DNA of 64,000 bases from Pseudonocardia sp. C8 (GCF_014267175.1 NZ_JACMTR010000002.1:508001-572000); one strand, 5' to 3'. Positions 1 to 8,681 are shown, counted from the stretch's first letter. Numbers and translations: made by a program. Notes: a model not told the origin generated them from the letters alone.

Positions 1-1458
1 CCGGTCGTGACGGGACCGGCTGTCGGCGTTCATCCCGGTGACGGTCACCTCGGTCCCGCGTGCGGCGTACTTCGTCGTGATCGCGTCGAGCGAGGCGATC
101 GTCGAGGCGTCCCAGACGTGCGCGTCGCTCAGGTCGATGACCACCCGGGACGGGTCGTTCGCGTAGTCGAAGGCGAAGACCAGGTCGTTGCTGCTGGCGA
201 AGAAGAGCTGGCCGCGGACCCGGTAGACCTTGGTGCTCCCGTCCGGGTCGAGGACCGGGTCGACCTCGACGAGATGGGCGACGCGCCGGGCGAACAGGAC
301 CATCGCCACCAGGACGCCGACACCGACGCCGTAGGCCAGGTTGTGCGTGCCGACCGTCACCGCGACCGTCGAGATCATCACGGTCGTCTCGCTCTTGGGC
401 ATCCGCCGCAGGACGCTGGGCCGGACGCTGTGCCAGTCGAACGTCGCGACGGCCACCATGACCATGACGGCGACGAGGGCCGCCATCGGGATCAGGCCGA
501 CGAGCCGTCCCAGGCCGACGACCAGCACCAGCAGGAAGGCCCCGGCGAGGAACGTGGACACCCGGGTCCGGGCACCCGACTTCACGTTGATCATCGTCTG
601 GCCGATCATGGCGCAACCGCCCATGCCACCGAAGAAGCCGGTCACGACGTTGGCGACGCCCTGGCCCCAGGACTCCCGGGTCTTGTCGGAGTGGGTGTCG
701 GTGATGTCGTCGACCAGCTTGGCCGTCATCAGCGACTCGATGAGCCCGACGACGGCGATCGCGACCGCGTACGGCGCGATGATCGTCAATGTCTCGATCG
801 TGAGCGGCGCCGCCGGGATGCCGAGCACGGGCAGCGTGTCCGGCAGGTCGCCCTGGTCCCCGACGGTCGGGACGTCCAGCGTCGCGAACGTCGTGACGGC
901 GGTCAGGGCCACGATCGCGACCAGCGGCGCCGGGACCGTCCTCGTCACCCGTGGCAGGCCGATCATGATCGCGAGCCCGACCACGACGAGCGGGTAGACC
1001 TGCCACGGGACGTTCCACAGGTGGGTGAGCTGCGAGGTGAAGATCAGGATCGCGAGCGCGTTGACGAACCCGACCATCACGCTGCGCGGCAGGAACCGCA
1101 TGAGCCGCGCGACACCGCTCACCGCCAGGGCGATCTGGACGAGCCCGCCCAGGACGACGGCGGCGAGCAGGTACTCGACCCCGTGCTCGGCCGAGAGCGG
1201 CGCGACGACCAGTGCGACGGCGCCGGTCGCGGCACTGATCATCGCGGGGCGCCCTCCGCACACCGCGATCACCACGGCCATGGTGAACGAGGCGTAGAGG
1301 CCGATCTCGGGATCGACCCCGGCGATGATCGAGAAGGCGATCGCCTCGGGGATCAGCGCGAGGGCGACGACGAGCCCGGCCAGCGCCTCGGTACGCAGGA
1401 CGCGGGCGGGCAGCAGCCGTGGGACGGGCGGGAACGAGGACCGGGGTGAGCTGGACAT
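1..1458 (-). CDS. SulP-family anion (sulfate) permease, partial at left edge
   Basis: Inner-membrane anion transporter of the SulP/SLC26 family, usually carrying sulfate or bicarbonate by proton or sodium coupling. Read on the minus strand from an ATG at 1458, the frame stays open to position 1, so at least 486 codons are present and the C terminus is missing. The N terminus contains the family's first membrane segment (GLVVALALIPEAIAFSIIAG) followed by DPEIGLYASF. A long hydrophobic core follows, and the last 50 or so visible residues (VVIDLSDAHVWDASTIASLD, around residue 440) are a STAS domain, which binds partners or nucleotides in the cytosol. The long plus-strand frame over the same stretch is an arginine/aspartate-rich shadow. 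The gene stands alone, facing left, with nothing recognisable upstream until the remnant at 1.7 kb. Substrate specificity cannot be read from the sequence. Confidence 0.9.
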   Translation of the reverse strand, partial: MSSSPRSSFPPVPRLLPARVLRTEALAGLVVALALIPEAIAFSIIAGVDPEIGLYASFTMAVVIAVCGGRPAMISAATGAVALVVAPLSAEHGVEYLLAAVVLGGLVQIALAVSGVARLMRFLPRSVMVGFVNALAILIFTSQLTHLWNVPWQVYPLVVVGLAIMIGLPRVTRTVPAPLVAIVALTAVTTFATLDVPTVGDQGDLPDTLPVLGIPAAPLTIETLTIIAPYAVAIAVVGLIESLMTAKLVDDITDTHSDKTRESWGQGVANVVTGFFGGMGGCAMIGQTMINVKSGARTRVSTFLAGAFLLVLVVGLGRLVGLIPMAALVAVMVMVAVATFDWHSVRPSVLRRMPKSETTVMISTVAVTVGTHNLAYGVGVGVLVAMVLFARRVAHLVEVDPVLDPDGSTKVYRVRGQLFFASSNDLVFAFDYANDPSRVVIDLSDAHVWDASTIASLDAITTKYAARGTEVTVTGMNADSRSRHDR

Positions 1459-1708
1459 CGCCACTCTCTGCAGGGCCGGACGGGGAGGCAGTCACACCGG
1501 TGGGACCGCGATCGCGGCGAACCCTACTATCACGTGAGGGAAGGGGCGTCCCGGTTGTGACCAGTGCAACCGCCCAGGTCTCGTGCGAGTTCGGGTAACC
1601 CGATGGCACGGCGGGCGACGTCAACACTCACGTGGGGTTAGTGTTGCCGCTCGGTGCCCGGTCGTGCCGCGGCACGCCGGCCCCGGCGCACGGAGGGAAC
1701 GGACCGGG
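1459..1708. other. Intergenic region upstream of the SulP permease
   Basis: No gene recognised. The base composition dips near 1520-1545, where the promoter of the leftward permease would be expected. Together with the putative remnant (1709-1930) this is part of a 547-base stretch between the permease and tRNA-Gln without a clear intact gene. Confidence 0.4.
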
Positions 1709-1930
1709 GACCACGCCTCACCGGACCCGGCCCGCGGTCTGTTGCTCGGCCAGGCGTGCGCGGACGGCCTCGTCCGGTCGTTCGGCGGGCGGCCCGTCGC
1801 GCCCGACGAGTGCGACGCCGTCGCCACCGCCGAACCCGTGCAGCACACCACCACCACCGAGTTGGCGCCGGCGATCGCCGACCACCTGGCGAACCACGGT
1901 GCCCTCCGTGGGCCGTCGGATTCCGGATGA
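1709..1930 (+). pseudogene. Possible N-terminal remnant of an ADP-ribosylglycohydrolase
   Basis: An open stretch of about 73 codons with G/C-rich third positions reads ARGLLLGQACADGLVRSFGG and later QHTTTTELAPAIADHLANHG before a stop. The spacing and wording resemble the start of ADP-ribosylglycohydrolases (DraG family), which read roughly ARG.LLGQA.GDALG and, about 40 residues on, TDDT..AL.LAE.L. The two aspartates of the TDDT metal-binding motif are replaced by threonines, and the rest of the roughly 300-residue enzyme is absent. No good start codon or ribosome site is seen. If real it is a decayed fragment; it could also be chance. Confidence 0.3.
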
Positions 1931-2005
1931 GCGGCCGCCGGGCGTAGCGCAACCTCGACGGTCTCGCGGGCGGTGCGCGGCCCGTCCCGCACGTGGGCGG
2001 TGTTG

Positions 2006-2076
2006 CTCCGCCGCCAGGATTCGAACCTGGACCATCGGAACCAAAATCCGAGGTGCTGCCGTTACACCACGGCGGA
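2006..2076 (-). tRNA. tRNA-Gln (anticodon UUG)
   Basis: On the minus strand the acceptor TCCGCCG pairs with CGGCGGA. The anticodon stem TCGGA/TCCGA closes a seven-base loop TTTTGGT with anticodon TTG, and the T-arm is CCAGG-TTCGAAT-CCTGG. The variable loop is short and the discriminator is G. The CCA end is not encoded. All arms pair perfectly. Confidence 0.95.
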
Positions 2077-2271
2077 TCGTGCCCCTCCATCGTGGCACGC
2101 CCGATCCGGCGTCCTCGCAGCGCACCTCCCCTCGGAGGTTGCTTTGCGATGACCCATCTCACGGACAAACACCCAGTACCGGGCAGTGTGACCCCGCGCG
2201 CGGTGCCCGCGCGTCGAGTTGACAGACTGCGGTACGTGCTCAACACGGATGCTTCCGGCGAGGCCGGTGGG

Positions 2272-3516
2272 GTGGAGATTGCGTCCGGTGCCACGGTCAC
2301 CTGCCGGCTGTGCGGCTCGACCGACCTGCGCAGCTTCTGCGACCTCGGCGCGACACCGCCCTGTGAGCTCTTCCTGACCCCGGAGACCGCCGAGCGGCCG
2401 GAGGCCACCTACCCGCTGCACGTGCGGGTCTGCAACGCGTGCCTGCTGGCCCAGCTGCCCCCGGAGATCAGCCCGGAGGAGACGTTCTCCGAGTACGCCT
2501 ACTTCTCCTCGTTCAGCTCGTCCTGGGTCGCGCACGCGAAGCAGTTCGTCGACGACGCCGTCGAGCGCGCCGGGCTCGGCGAGGACTCGTTCGTCGTCGA
2601 GGTCGCCTCCAACGACGGGTACCTGCTGCAGCACGTCGTCGCGCGGGGCATCCGCTGCCTGGGCGTCGAGCCGAGCGTCAACGTCGGCGAGGCCGCCCGG
2701 GAGAAGGGCGTCCCGACGCTCACCGCGTTCCTCACCCCGGAGACCGGCGCGCGGGTCCGGGCCGAGCACGGCCCGGCCGACCTGGTCTGCGGCAACAACG
2801 TGTTCGCGCACATCCCGGACGTCGTCGGGTTCGCGCAGGGCCTGCGCGCCATGGTCGCGGACGACGGCTGGGTCTCGATCGAGGTCCAGCACCTGCTCAC
2901 GCTGGTCGAGCGCAGGCAGTTCGACACGATCTACCACGAGCACTTCCAGTACTACACGCTGCTCACCGGGCAGCGGGCGCTGGCCGCCGGCGGGCTGACC
3001 CTGGTCGACGTCGAGCTCCTGGACACCCACGGCGGCTCGATCCGGATGTGGGCGCGCCCGTCCGAGGTCGCGGGGGAACCCTCGGAGACGGTGCGCGAGG
3101 TGCTCGCCGCCGAGGCGGCGGCCGGGCTGCACACCCCGGAGGGCCACGACGGGTTCGCCGAGGCGGTCTCCACCATCCGCGACGACCTGGTCTCGTTCCT
3201 GATCGAGGCCCGGCGGCAGGGCAAGCGGGTCGTCGGCTACGGCGCCCCCGGCAAGGGCAACACCCTGCTCAACTACTGCGGCATCCGGCCCGACCTGCTC
3301 GCCTACACGGTGGACCGCAACCCCTACAAGCACGGCAGGCTAACGCCGGGCACCCGGATTCCGATCCACGAACCGGAGCGGATCGCGCAGGACCGCCCCG
3401 ACTACGTGCTGATCCTGCCCTGGAACCTGCGCAGCGAACTGACCGAGCAGCTGGCCTCCGTCCGGGAGTGGGGCGGCCGGCTGGTCTTCCCGATCCCGTC
3501 GCTCGAGGTGGTCTGA
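2272..3516 (+). CDS. Zn-binding class I SAM methyltransferase (NovU/TylC3-type sugar C-methyltransferase-like)
   Basis: About 414 residues. The N terminus carries a four-cysteine zinc site (CRLCGSTDLRSFCDLG, then VCNACLLAQL). It is followed by a SAM-binding Rossmann core (VVEVASNDGYLL, glycine-poor first loop as in this family) and a C-terminal domain with VVGYGAPGKGNTLLNY. This three-part order (methyltransferase-13, -11 and -14 type domains) is that of C-methyltransferases acting on nucleotide-activated deoxysugars. The frame extends upstream through the tRNA, so the start is uncertain. GTG at 2272 is chosen because GAGG lies 8 bases before it and a TTGACA box (2219) lies upstream; GTG 2236 and ATG 2149 are alternatives. 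It heads a cassette whose next gene begins 1 base after its stop. The sugar substrate is unknown. Confidence 0.8.
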   Translation: MEIASGATVTCRLCGSTDLRSFCDLGATPPCELFLTPETAERPEATYPLHVRVCNACLLAQLPPEISPEETFSEYAYFSSFSSSWVAHAKQFVDDAVERAGLGEDSFVVEVASNDGYLLQHVVARGIRCLGVEPSVNVGEAAREKGVPTLTAFLTPETGARVRAEHGPADLVCGNNVFAHIPDVVGFAQGLRAMVADDGWVSIEVQHLLTLVERRQFDTIYHEHFQYYTLLTGQRALAAGGLTLVDVELLDTHGGSIRMWARPSEVAGEPSETVREVLAAEAAAGLHTPEGHDGFAEAVSTIRDDLVSFLIEARRQGKRVVGYGAPGKGNTLLNYCGIRPDLLAYTVDRNPYKHGRLTPGTRIPIHEPERIAQDRPDYVLILPWNLRSELTEQLASVREWGGRLVFPIPSLEVV

Positions 3517-3517
3517 C

Positions 3518-4357
3518 GTGAAGGTCGTCCTGTTCTGCGGTGGCTTCGGCATGCGGATGCGCGACGGCGCCTCCGACCTTCCCAAGCCGATGCACCCGGT
3601 GGGGCCGCGCCCGCTGATCTGGCACGTGATGCGCTACTACGCGCACTTCGGGCACCGCGACTTCGTCCTGTGCCTGGGCTTCGGCGCGCACCACATCAAG
3701 AACTACTTCCTGCACTACGACGAGACCGAGTCCAACGACTTCGTCCTGCACCGGGGCGAGGTCGAGCTGATGGGCAGCGACATCCAGGACTGGAACATCA
3801 CGTTCGTCCACACCGGCCTCGACTCGCCGATCGGGGAGCGGCTGCGCCGGGTGCGTTCCCTGGTCCAGGACGAGGAGATGTTCCACGCCAACTACGCCGA
3901 CGTCCTCACCGACGCCCCGCTGGACCGGATGGTCGAGCAGTTCGCCGGCACCGACGCCGTCGGGCAGCTGATGGCGGTGCCGCCGCAGTCGGCGTTCCAC
4001 TGCGTGGACGTGACCGACGACGGGAAGCTGGACTCGATCACCACCCTGCAGGAGATGCCGCTGTGGGAGAACGGCGGCTACCTGATGTTCCGGCCCGAGG
4101 TCTTCGACTACCTGGAGAAGGACTGCGACCTGATCGGTGACGTCTGCGCCCCGCTCGCCCGCAAGGGCCGCATGGCGGCCTACCGGCACCGCGGGTTCTG
4201 GCAGCCGGCCGACACCGTCAAGGAGCGCAACGCCCTCGAGGCCGCCTACCAGGGCGGTGCCCGCCCGTGGATGCTGTGGGAGTCGCGCGACGCCGACCGC
4301 GACCCGTTGCAGGCGGCGATCGCCGAGATGAACCGCAGCAGCCACCAGCGCGACTGA
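3518..4357 (+). CDS. Sugar-1-phosphate nucleotidyltransferase (glucose-1-phosphate cytidylyltransferase-like)
   Basis: 279 residues, close to the usual 255-280 of RfbF. The N terminus MKVVLFCGGFGMRMRD plus LPKPMHPVG is the nucleotide-binding signature GGxGxRxR...PKPM of NTP-transferases that couple a sugar-1-phosphate to CTP, UTP or dTTP. Downstream, HHIKNYF, DWNITFVHTG and a conserved YADVLTD metal-binding aspartate region fit the cytidylyltransferase branch. ATG at 3518 begins immediately after the methyltransferase stop, so the two are probably translationally coupled. In context it would activate the sugar that the neighbouring methyltransferase, deacetylase and epimerase modify. CTP versus another nucleotide cannot be settled by reading. 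Confidence 0.82.
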   Translation: MKVVLFCGGFGMRMRDGASDLPKPMHPVGPRPLIWHVMRYYAHFGHRDFVLCLGFGAHHIKNYFLHYDETESNDFVLHRGEVELMGSDIQDWNITFVHTGLDSPIGERLRRVRSLVQDEEMFHANYADVLTDAPLDRMVEQFAGTDAVGQLMAVPPQSAFHCVDVTDDGKLDSITTLQEMPLWENGGYLMFRPEVFDYLEKDCDLIGDVCAPLARKGRMAAYRHRGFWQPADTVKERNALEAAYQGGARPWMLWESRDADRDPLQAAIAEMNRSSHQRD

Positions 4358-4381
4358 CCGGGGCCGGGGGGATCGAGGACC

Positions 4382-5068
4382 GTGCTGAACCTGCTGCCCG
4401 AGCGGCTGGACCGCATCCTGCTGCTCGGCGCGCACTGTGACGACATCGCGATCGGGGCCGGCGGCTCCCTGCTGGAGCTGTGCCGCGCCTACCCGGGCGT
4501 GCACGTGACCGCGCTGGTGCTGACCGGCGCCGGGTCGCTGCGGGAGGAGGAGGAGCGGGCCGCGCTGGCCGCGTTCTGCCCCGGCGCGCACCTCGACGTC
4601 GTGGTGATGGACCTGCCCGACGGGCGGGTGCCGCAGCACTGGGAACGGGCCAAGCTGGCGCTCGAGGACCTCCGCACCCGCGGCGAGCCGGACCTCGTCA
4701 TCGGGCCGTCGCCGCACGACGCGCACCAGGACCACCGGACGCTGGCGCAGATGATCCCCACCGCGTACCGCGACCACCTGACGCTCGGCTACGAGATCCT
4801 CAAGTGGGAGGGCGACCTCGACCAGCCGACCGCCTACCTGCCGCTCGCCGAGCCGGTGCTCAGCGAGAAGATCGCGAAGCTGAACGAGCACTACGGTTCG
4901 CAGCGCGACCGGACGTGGTTCGACGACGAGACGTTCCGCGGTATCGCCCGGGTGCGTGGCGTGCAGTGCCACGCCCGCTACGCCGAGGCGTTCCACGTGC
5001 AGAAGCTGACCCTGTCCGTCGCGCCGATGACCGGTTCCGAGCCTGCCGGCTTCGGCACCGCCCCCTGA
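4382..5068 (+). CDS. PIG-L/LmbE-family deacetylase
   Basis: 228 residues of the zinc-dependent N-acetylglucosaminyl deacetylase fold. The metal motif AHCDD (consensus AHPDD) sits near residue 19 in LLLGAHCDDIAIGAGGSLLE, and the second metal/catalytic motif PHDAHQDHR follows near residue 118. Members remove an N-acetyl group from amino sugars, for example in mycothiol, teicoplanin-like or polysaccharide pathways. The start is GTG-like at 4382 (gtgctgaac), 24 bases after the nucleotidyltransferase stop. Lying inside the sugar cassette, it most likely deacetylates the activated sugar or its conjugate. It is not mshB itself as far as can be told, because mshB proteins are longer. Confidence 0.82.
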   Translation: MLNLLPERLDRILLLGAHCDDIAIGAGGSLLELCRAYPGVHVTALVLTGAGSLREEEERAALAAFCPGAHLDVVVMDLPDGRVPQHWERAKLALEDLRTRGEPDLVIGPSPHDAHQDHRTLAQMIPTAYRDHLTLGYEILKWEGDLDQPTAYLPLAEPVLSEKIAKLNEHYGSQRDRTWFDDETFRGIARVRGVQCHARYAEAFHVQKLTLSVAPMTGSEPAGFGTAP

Positions 5069-5101
5069 CCCCCACCACATCCACCTCTCGAAGGGACCAC
5101 C

Positions 5102-6124
5102 ATGCGGGTACTGCTCACCGGACATCAGGGCTACCTGGGAACGGTGATGGCGCCGATCCTCGCCGCCGCCGGCCACGAGGTCACCGGACTCGACTCCGGG
5201 CTGTTCGCCGACTGCGTCCTGGGGCAGCTCGACACCCCGGACGTCGACGGCATGGACACCGACGTCCGCGACGTGACCGTCGAGCAGCTGCAGGGCTTCG
5301 ACGCCGTCGTGCACATGGCGGCGCTGTCGAACGACCCGCTGGGCGCGCTGGCCCCGGAGATCACCTACGACATCAACCACCACGCCTCGACGCGGCTGGC
5401 GACCCTGTCGAAGGAGGCCGGGGTCGGGCGGTTCGTCTACGCCTCCACCTGCTCGGTGTACGGCGCCCAGTCCGGTGACGAGCTCGTCGACGAGGACGCC
5501 CCGCTCAAGCCGGTCACCCCGTACGCGATCTCCAAGGTCCGCGTCGAGGACGACCTCGCCGAGCTCGCCGACGCCGACTTCGTGCCGGTCTCGATGCGCA
5601 ACGCCACCGCGTTCGGCTTCTCGCCGCGGCTGCGCGCCGACATCGTGCTGAACAACCTGGTCGGCCGGGCGATCCTCACCAACGAGGTCACCGTGCTCTC
5701 CGACGGCACCCCGTGGCGCCCGCTCGCGCACGCCGACGACATCGCGGGCGCCGTCGTCGCGGCCCTGGACGCCCCGGCGGACGTCGTCCGGGCCCGCGCC
5801 TACAACGTCGGCACCGAGAAGAACAACCGGACCGTCGCCGAGATCGCCCAGGCGGTCATCGAGGCCGTCCCGGGTTCGACGCTGAACATCACCGGCGAGG
5901 CCGGCAACGATCCGCGGTCGTACCGGGTGGACTTCTCCCGGGCCCGCAAGGAGCTCGGCTTCGAGGCGTCCTGGACGATCCCGGCCGGCGCCGAGCAGCT
6001 CGCGACCGAGTACAAGGCCCGGGGCCTCACCCAGGAGGCGTTCGACCAGAAGTTCACCCGGCTCGCCGTGCTCAACGCCCGGCAGCAGGCGGGGGAGCTG
6101 GATGGCGGCATGCGCCGCTTGTGA
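5102..6124 (+). CDS. NAD-dependent epimerase/dehydratase (extended SDR)
   Basis: 340 residues. The Rossmann glycine motif is TGHQGYLG at residues 7-14. The catalytic serine lies in [10 protein letters not shown] and the Tyr-x3-Lys pair in [11 protein letters not shown], all at standard extended-SDR spacing. Such enzymes epimerise, dehydrate or reduce nucleotide sugars. The start ATG 5102 has AAGGGA nine bases upstream. It is the last gene of the sugar cassette, and its stop codon is embedded in the left arm of the hairpin at 6121-6160, consistent with transcription ending there. No glycosyltransferase is present in the cassette, so the acceptor is unknown. Confidence 0.85.
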   Translation: MRVLLTGHQGYLGTVMAPILAAAGHEVTGLDSGLFADCVLGQLDTPDVDGMDTDVRDVTVEQLQGFDAVVHMAALSNDPLGALAPEITYDINHHASTRLATLSKEAGVGRFVYASTCSVYGAQSGDELVDEDAPLKPVTPYAISKVRVEDDLAELADADFVPVSMRNATAFGFSPRLRADIVLNNLVGRAILTNEVTVLSDGTPWRPLAHADDIAGAVVAALDAPADVVRARAYNVGTEKNNRTVAEIAQAVIEAVPGSTLNITGEAGNDPRSYRVDFSRARKELGFEASWTIPAGAEQLATEYKARGLTQEAFDQKFTRLAVLNARQQAGELDGGMRRL

Positions 6125-6160
6125 GTGGTTAGGTGGGCCCTGGCCCGCGTAACCACTCAC
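6121..6160. terminator. Long perfect hairpin at the end of the sugar cassette
   Basis: Outer arms GTGAGTGGTTA and TAACCACTCAC pair perfectly over 11 bases. After a one-base offset on each side, inner arms GTGGGCC and GGCCCGC also pair (one G-T), leaving a two-base CT loop. The epimerase stop codon (6122-6124) lies inside the left arm. There is no T-run, as is usual for actinobacterial terminators. Confidence 0.6.
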
Positions 6161-6177
6161 GAGCGCCGGAGGCGCCC

Positions 6178-6447
6178 ATGTGTCGCAACATCCGGACGTT
6201 GCACAACTTCGAGCCGCCGGCGACGGCCGACGAGGTCCACGCCGCCGCGTTGCAGTACGTCCGGAAGGTCTCCGGGGCGGCACGGCCCTCGCAGGCGAAC
6301 GCCGAGGTGTTCGAGCGGGCCGTCGCCGCGGTCGCGGCGGCGACCCGCGAACTCCTCGACGGGCTCACCACCACGGCCCCTCCGAAGGACCGCGAGGTCG
6401 AGGCCGCCAAGGCCCGGGCCCGGGCGGAGCTGCGCTACGCCCGGTGA
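6178..6447 (+). CDS. DUF2277 family protein
   Basis: 89 residues beginning MCRNIRTLHNFEPPATADEV, the nearly invariant start of DUF2277 proteins, and ending VEAAKARARAELRYAR. No function is established for the family, which is common in actinobacteria and proteobacteria. ATG at 6178 follows GGAGGCGCCC, a usable ribosome site. It is separated from the sugar cassette by the hairpin and is convergent with the RidA gene 20 bases further on, so it is probably its own transcription unit. Confidence 0.85.
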   Translation: MCRNIRTLHNFEPPATADEVHAAALQYVRKVSGAARPSQANAEVFERAVAAVAAATRELLDGLTTTAPPKDREVEAAKARARAELRYAR

Positions 6448-6466
6448 GCCGGGCCGCGGCGGCCGG

Positions 6467-6871
6467 TCAGGCCGACGGGGCGGCCAGCGCGTCGATCTCG
6501 ACGAGCATCTCCTCGTGCGGCAGGCCGACGAAGACCGTGGTGCGGGCAGGCAGGTTCCCGTCCGGCACGTGCCGGGCGACGAACTCGCCGTAGGCCTCGT
6601 TCATCGCCGTGAAGTGGGAGCGCTCGGTCAGGTAGACCCGGAACATCAGCACGTCGCCGACGGACGCCCCGCCCGCCTCCAGGATCGCCCGCACGTTCTC
6701 CAGGGTCCGCAGGGTCTGGGCGTGGACGTCGCCGGGGGCGATGTAGGTCTTCGTCGCCGGGTCCATCGGGCCCTGACCCGAGACCTGCAGCAGGCCTCCC
6801 TTGCGCACGCCCTGGCTGAAGGTGTGTGCGGGCGCGGGCGCGTCCGGGGTCGACACGACGCTCGTGCTCAT
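6467..6871 (-). CDS. RidA-family enamine/imine deaminase
   Basis: 134 residues of the YjgF/YER057c/UK114 trimer family, which hydrolyses reactive 2-aminoacrylate-type enamines released by PLP enzymes. The conserved arginine that binds the carboxylate is in NLPARTTVFVGLP near residue 112. The block GDVLMFRVYLTE and the C-terminal VEIDALAA also fit. Its ATG overlaps the stop of the upstream IclR gene by four bases (ATGA). The placement is meaningful: the divergent partner gene at 8745 is a D-amino-acid PLP lyase of the kind that makes such enamines, so RidA probably finishes the reaction to the 2-keto acid. Confidence 0.88.
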   Translation of the reverse strand: MSTSVVSTPDAPAPAHTFSQGVRKGGLLQVSGQGPMDPATKTYIAPGDVHAQTLRTLENVRAILEAGGASVGDVLMFRVYLTERSHFTAMNEAYGEFVARHVPDGNLPARTTVFVGLPHEEMLVEIDALAAPSA

Positions 6872-7632
6872 TCGATCGTCCTCTCTCGGTGCGGTCGCCA
6901 GCCGTGGTCGCGGGAGATCGCCCCGGCCACGTCCAGCAGTGACGGGACCAGCTCGATCAGCTGGTCGTAGGTGGCGACGATGCTCGGTACCGAGACCGAC
7001 ACCGCCGCCACCGCGTTTCCGGCCGGTCCGCGGACCGGTGCCCCGATGCAGTTGATCGAGGGCTCGTTCTCCTCCCGGTCCTGCGCCCAGCCCTGCTCGC
7101 GGACCCGGTCCAGCTCGGCCAGGTAGGCGCCGCGGTCGGTGATCGTGTTCGGGGTGCGGGCGCGGAGGTGGGCACCGTCCAGCACCCGGTCGCGCGCGGC
7201 GGGGGGCAGGTCGGCGAGCAGGACCTTCCCGGCGGCGGTCGAGTGCACCGGCCCGCGCAGCCCGACCCGGGACGCCATCCGCACGTGGTCGTGCGACTCC
7301 AGCTTGTCGATGTAGACGATCTCGCTGCCGACCAGCTCGGACAGGTGCGTGGTGTGGCCGTGGGCCCGGTTGAACGCGAGCAGGTGCGGGGCCGCGATCG
7401 ACCGCACCTCCCGCTGGTCGAGGCCGAGCGACGACAGCTCGAACACCCGCGCCCCGAGGTGGTAGCGGAACTGCCCGTCGCGGTGCACGAAGTGCTCGTC
7501 GGCGAGGGTGCGCAGCAGTCGCAGCACCGTCGTCTTGTGCACGTCGAGCCGGCCGGCGAGCTCGTCCAGCGACGCCGGGCCCTCGCCGAGGAGGGTCAGG
7601 ATCCGCAGGGCCTTGCCGACGCTGCCGCTCAT
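6868..7632 (-). CDS. IclR-family transcriptional regulator
   Basis: 254 residues. An N-terminal winged helix-turn-helix (residues 1-70: GKALRILTLLGEGPASLDEL, then LDVHKTTVLRLLRTL) is followed by the IclR effector domain with TTHLSELVGSEIVYIDKLE and HSTAAGKVLLADL, typical of the family. It overlaps its neighbours on both sides by four bases (kinase stop/IclR ATG and IclR stop/RidA ATG), so all three are one operon. It most likely controls this operon and the divergent D-amino-acid genes by binding the repeated AATACGCAA boxes at 8682-8715. The effector is unknown; a D-amino acid or its keto acid is the natural guess. Confidence 0.9.
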   Translation of the reverse strand: MSGSVGKALRILTLLGEGPASLDELAGRLDVHKTTVLRLLRTLADEHFVHRDGQFRYHLGARVFELSSLGLDQREVRSIAAPHLLAFNRAHGHTTHLSELVGSEIVYIDKLESHDHVRMASRVGLRGPVHSTAAGKVLLADLPPAARDRVLDGAHLRARTPNTITDRGAYLAELDRVREQGWAQDREENEPSINCIGAPVRGPAGNAVAAVSVSVPSIVATYDQLIELVPSLLDVAGAISRDHGWRPHRERTIE

Positions 7633-8624
7633 GCCGGCACCCCGTGCACGACGCCGTCCCGGCCGACGCGCAGGCCCGCCCATCCGGCGTCGTCCAGGTC
7701 GAGCAGCTCGGCCGGCAGCGGCGGCGCCGAGTCGCCGGGCACGACGAGGACCGCGGCCGCACCGAGGTGCCCGCGCCGCAGGCAGCGGCCGACCGGCTCG
7801 CCGCGCACCAGCCCGCCCAGCAGGCCGGCGGCGAACGCGTCGCCCGCGCCCACCGGTTCGACGACGTCGACGGCGAGCGCGGGCTGCGCCGTCGTGCTGC
7901 CGTCGGGGTGCACGGCCACCGCGCGGTCGGCCCCGTCCTTGACGACGACGAGGTCCGGGCCGGGCAGCAGCACGCGCAGCCGCGCCGGGTCGTCGGTGCC
8001 GAACACCCGGACGGCCTCGTCCGCACCGGCCAGCACCACGTCCGCCCGCGCGGCGAGACCCGCGACGACCGCGGGGTCGCCGTCCGGCCACATCTGCTCC
8101 CGCCAGTTGACGTCGAACGTCACCCGGAACGGCCGCGGCCGGGACAGCAGCGCGTCCAGCGCCGCGACGCAGGACGGGGAGACCGCGGCGGTGATCCCGC
8201 CGACGTGCACCCAGGTCGCGCTCGCCAGCAGCCGCCGCACGGCAGGCCGCCGCGCGAACCCGGCGTCCGCGGCCGAGGCGGCGGAGCCGGCCCGCCGGTA
8301 GTGCATCCGGGTCCGCGGCCCGTCGTCGCCCACCGTCACCGACTTCGCGTAGCGGCCGGTGTGGCGGACCGGGTCGAGCTCGATCCCGCTGGTGTCCACC
8401 CCGGCCGCGGCGAGCGTGCGGACGACCAGGTGGCCGTGCGGGTCGTCCCCGACCCGGCCGGCCCACGCGACCGGCACCCCGGCCGCGGCGAGGTCGAGGG
8501 CCACGTTCACCTCGGCGCCCGCGGCACCGGCGGCCGCGGCGGGGTCGTCGATCCGGTCGGCGCCGCCGACCAGCGCGAGCGCCTCACCGAAGCACACCAC
8601 CCGGCCCAGCCCTGTCGTTTCCAC
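7629..8624 (-). CDS. PfkB/ribokinase-family sugar kinase (2-keto-3-deoxygluconate kinase-like)
   Basis: 331 residues. The N terminus GRVVCFGEALALVGG and the C-terminal PfkB signature EPVGAGDAFAAGLLGGLV are clear; the aspartate of GAGD is the catalytic base. An EVNVALDLAAAGVPVAWAGR stretch corresponds to the first PfkB signature. This resembles KDG or fructokinase-type enzymes more than adenosine kinases. First gene of the leftward operon with IclR and RidA. Its presence in an otherwise D-amino-acid gene set is a puzzle: the substrate may be a hydroxylated keto acid or an N-acyl amino-sugar fragment. The start codon faces the shared regulatory gap at 8625-8744. Confidence 0.85.
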   Translation of the reverse strand: METTGLGRVVCFGEALALVGGADRIDDPAAAAGAAGAEVNVALDLAAAGVPVAWAGRVGDDPHGHLVVRTLAAAGVDTSGIELDPVRHTGRYAKSVTVGDDGPRTRMHYRRAGSAASAADAGFARRPAVRRLLASATWVHVGGITAAVSPSCVAALDALLSRPRPFRVTFDVNWREQMWPDGDPAVVAGLAARADVVLAGADEAVRVFGTDDPARLRVLLPGPDLVVVKDGADRAVAVHPDGSTTAQPALAVDVVEPVGAGDAFAAGLLGGLVRGEPVGRCLRRGHLGAAAVLVVPGDSAPPLPAELLDLDDAGWAGLRVGRDGVVHGVPA

Positions 8625-8681
8625 TGCTCGCGCGCCTCCAGCCGTTGACCCGATCGTCGTCCCGATGCTAGAACAGCGAGA

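Noticed and set aside
7-1449. Long plus-strand open frame rich in Arg, Asp and Gly
   Set aside because: Shadow of the minus-strand SulP gene; composition is typical antisense noise in GC-rich DNA.
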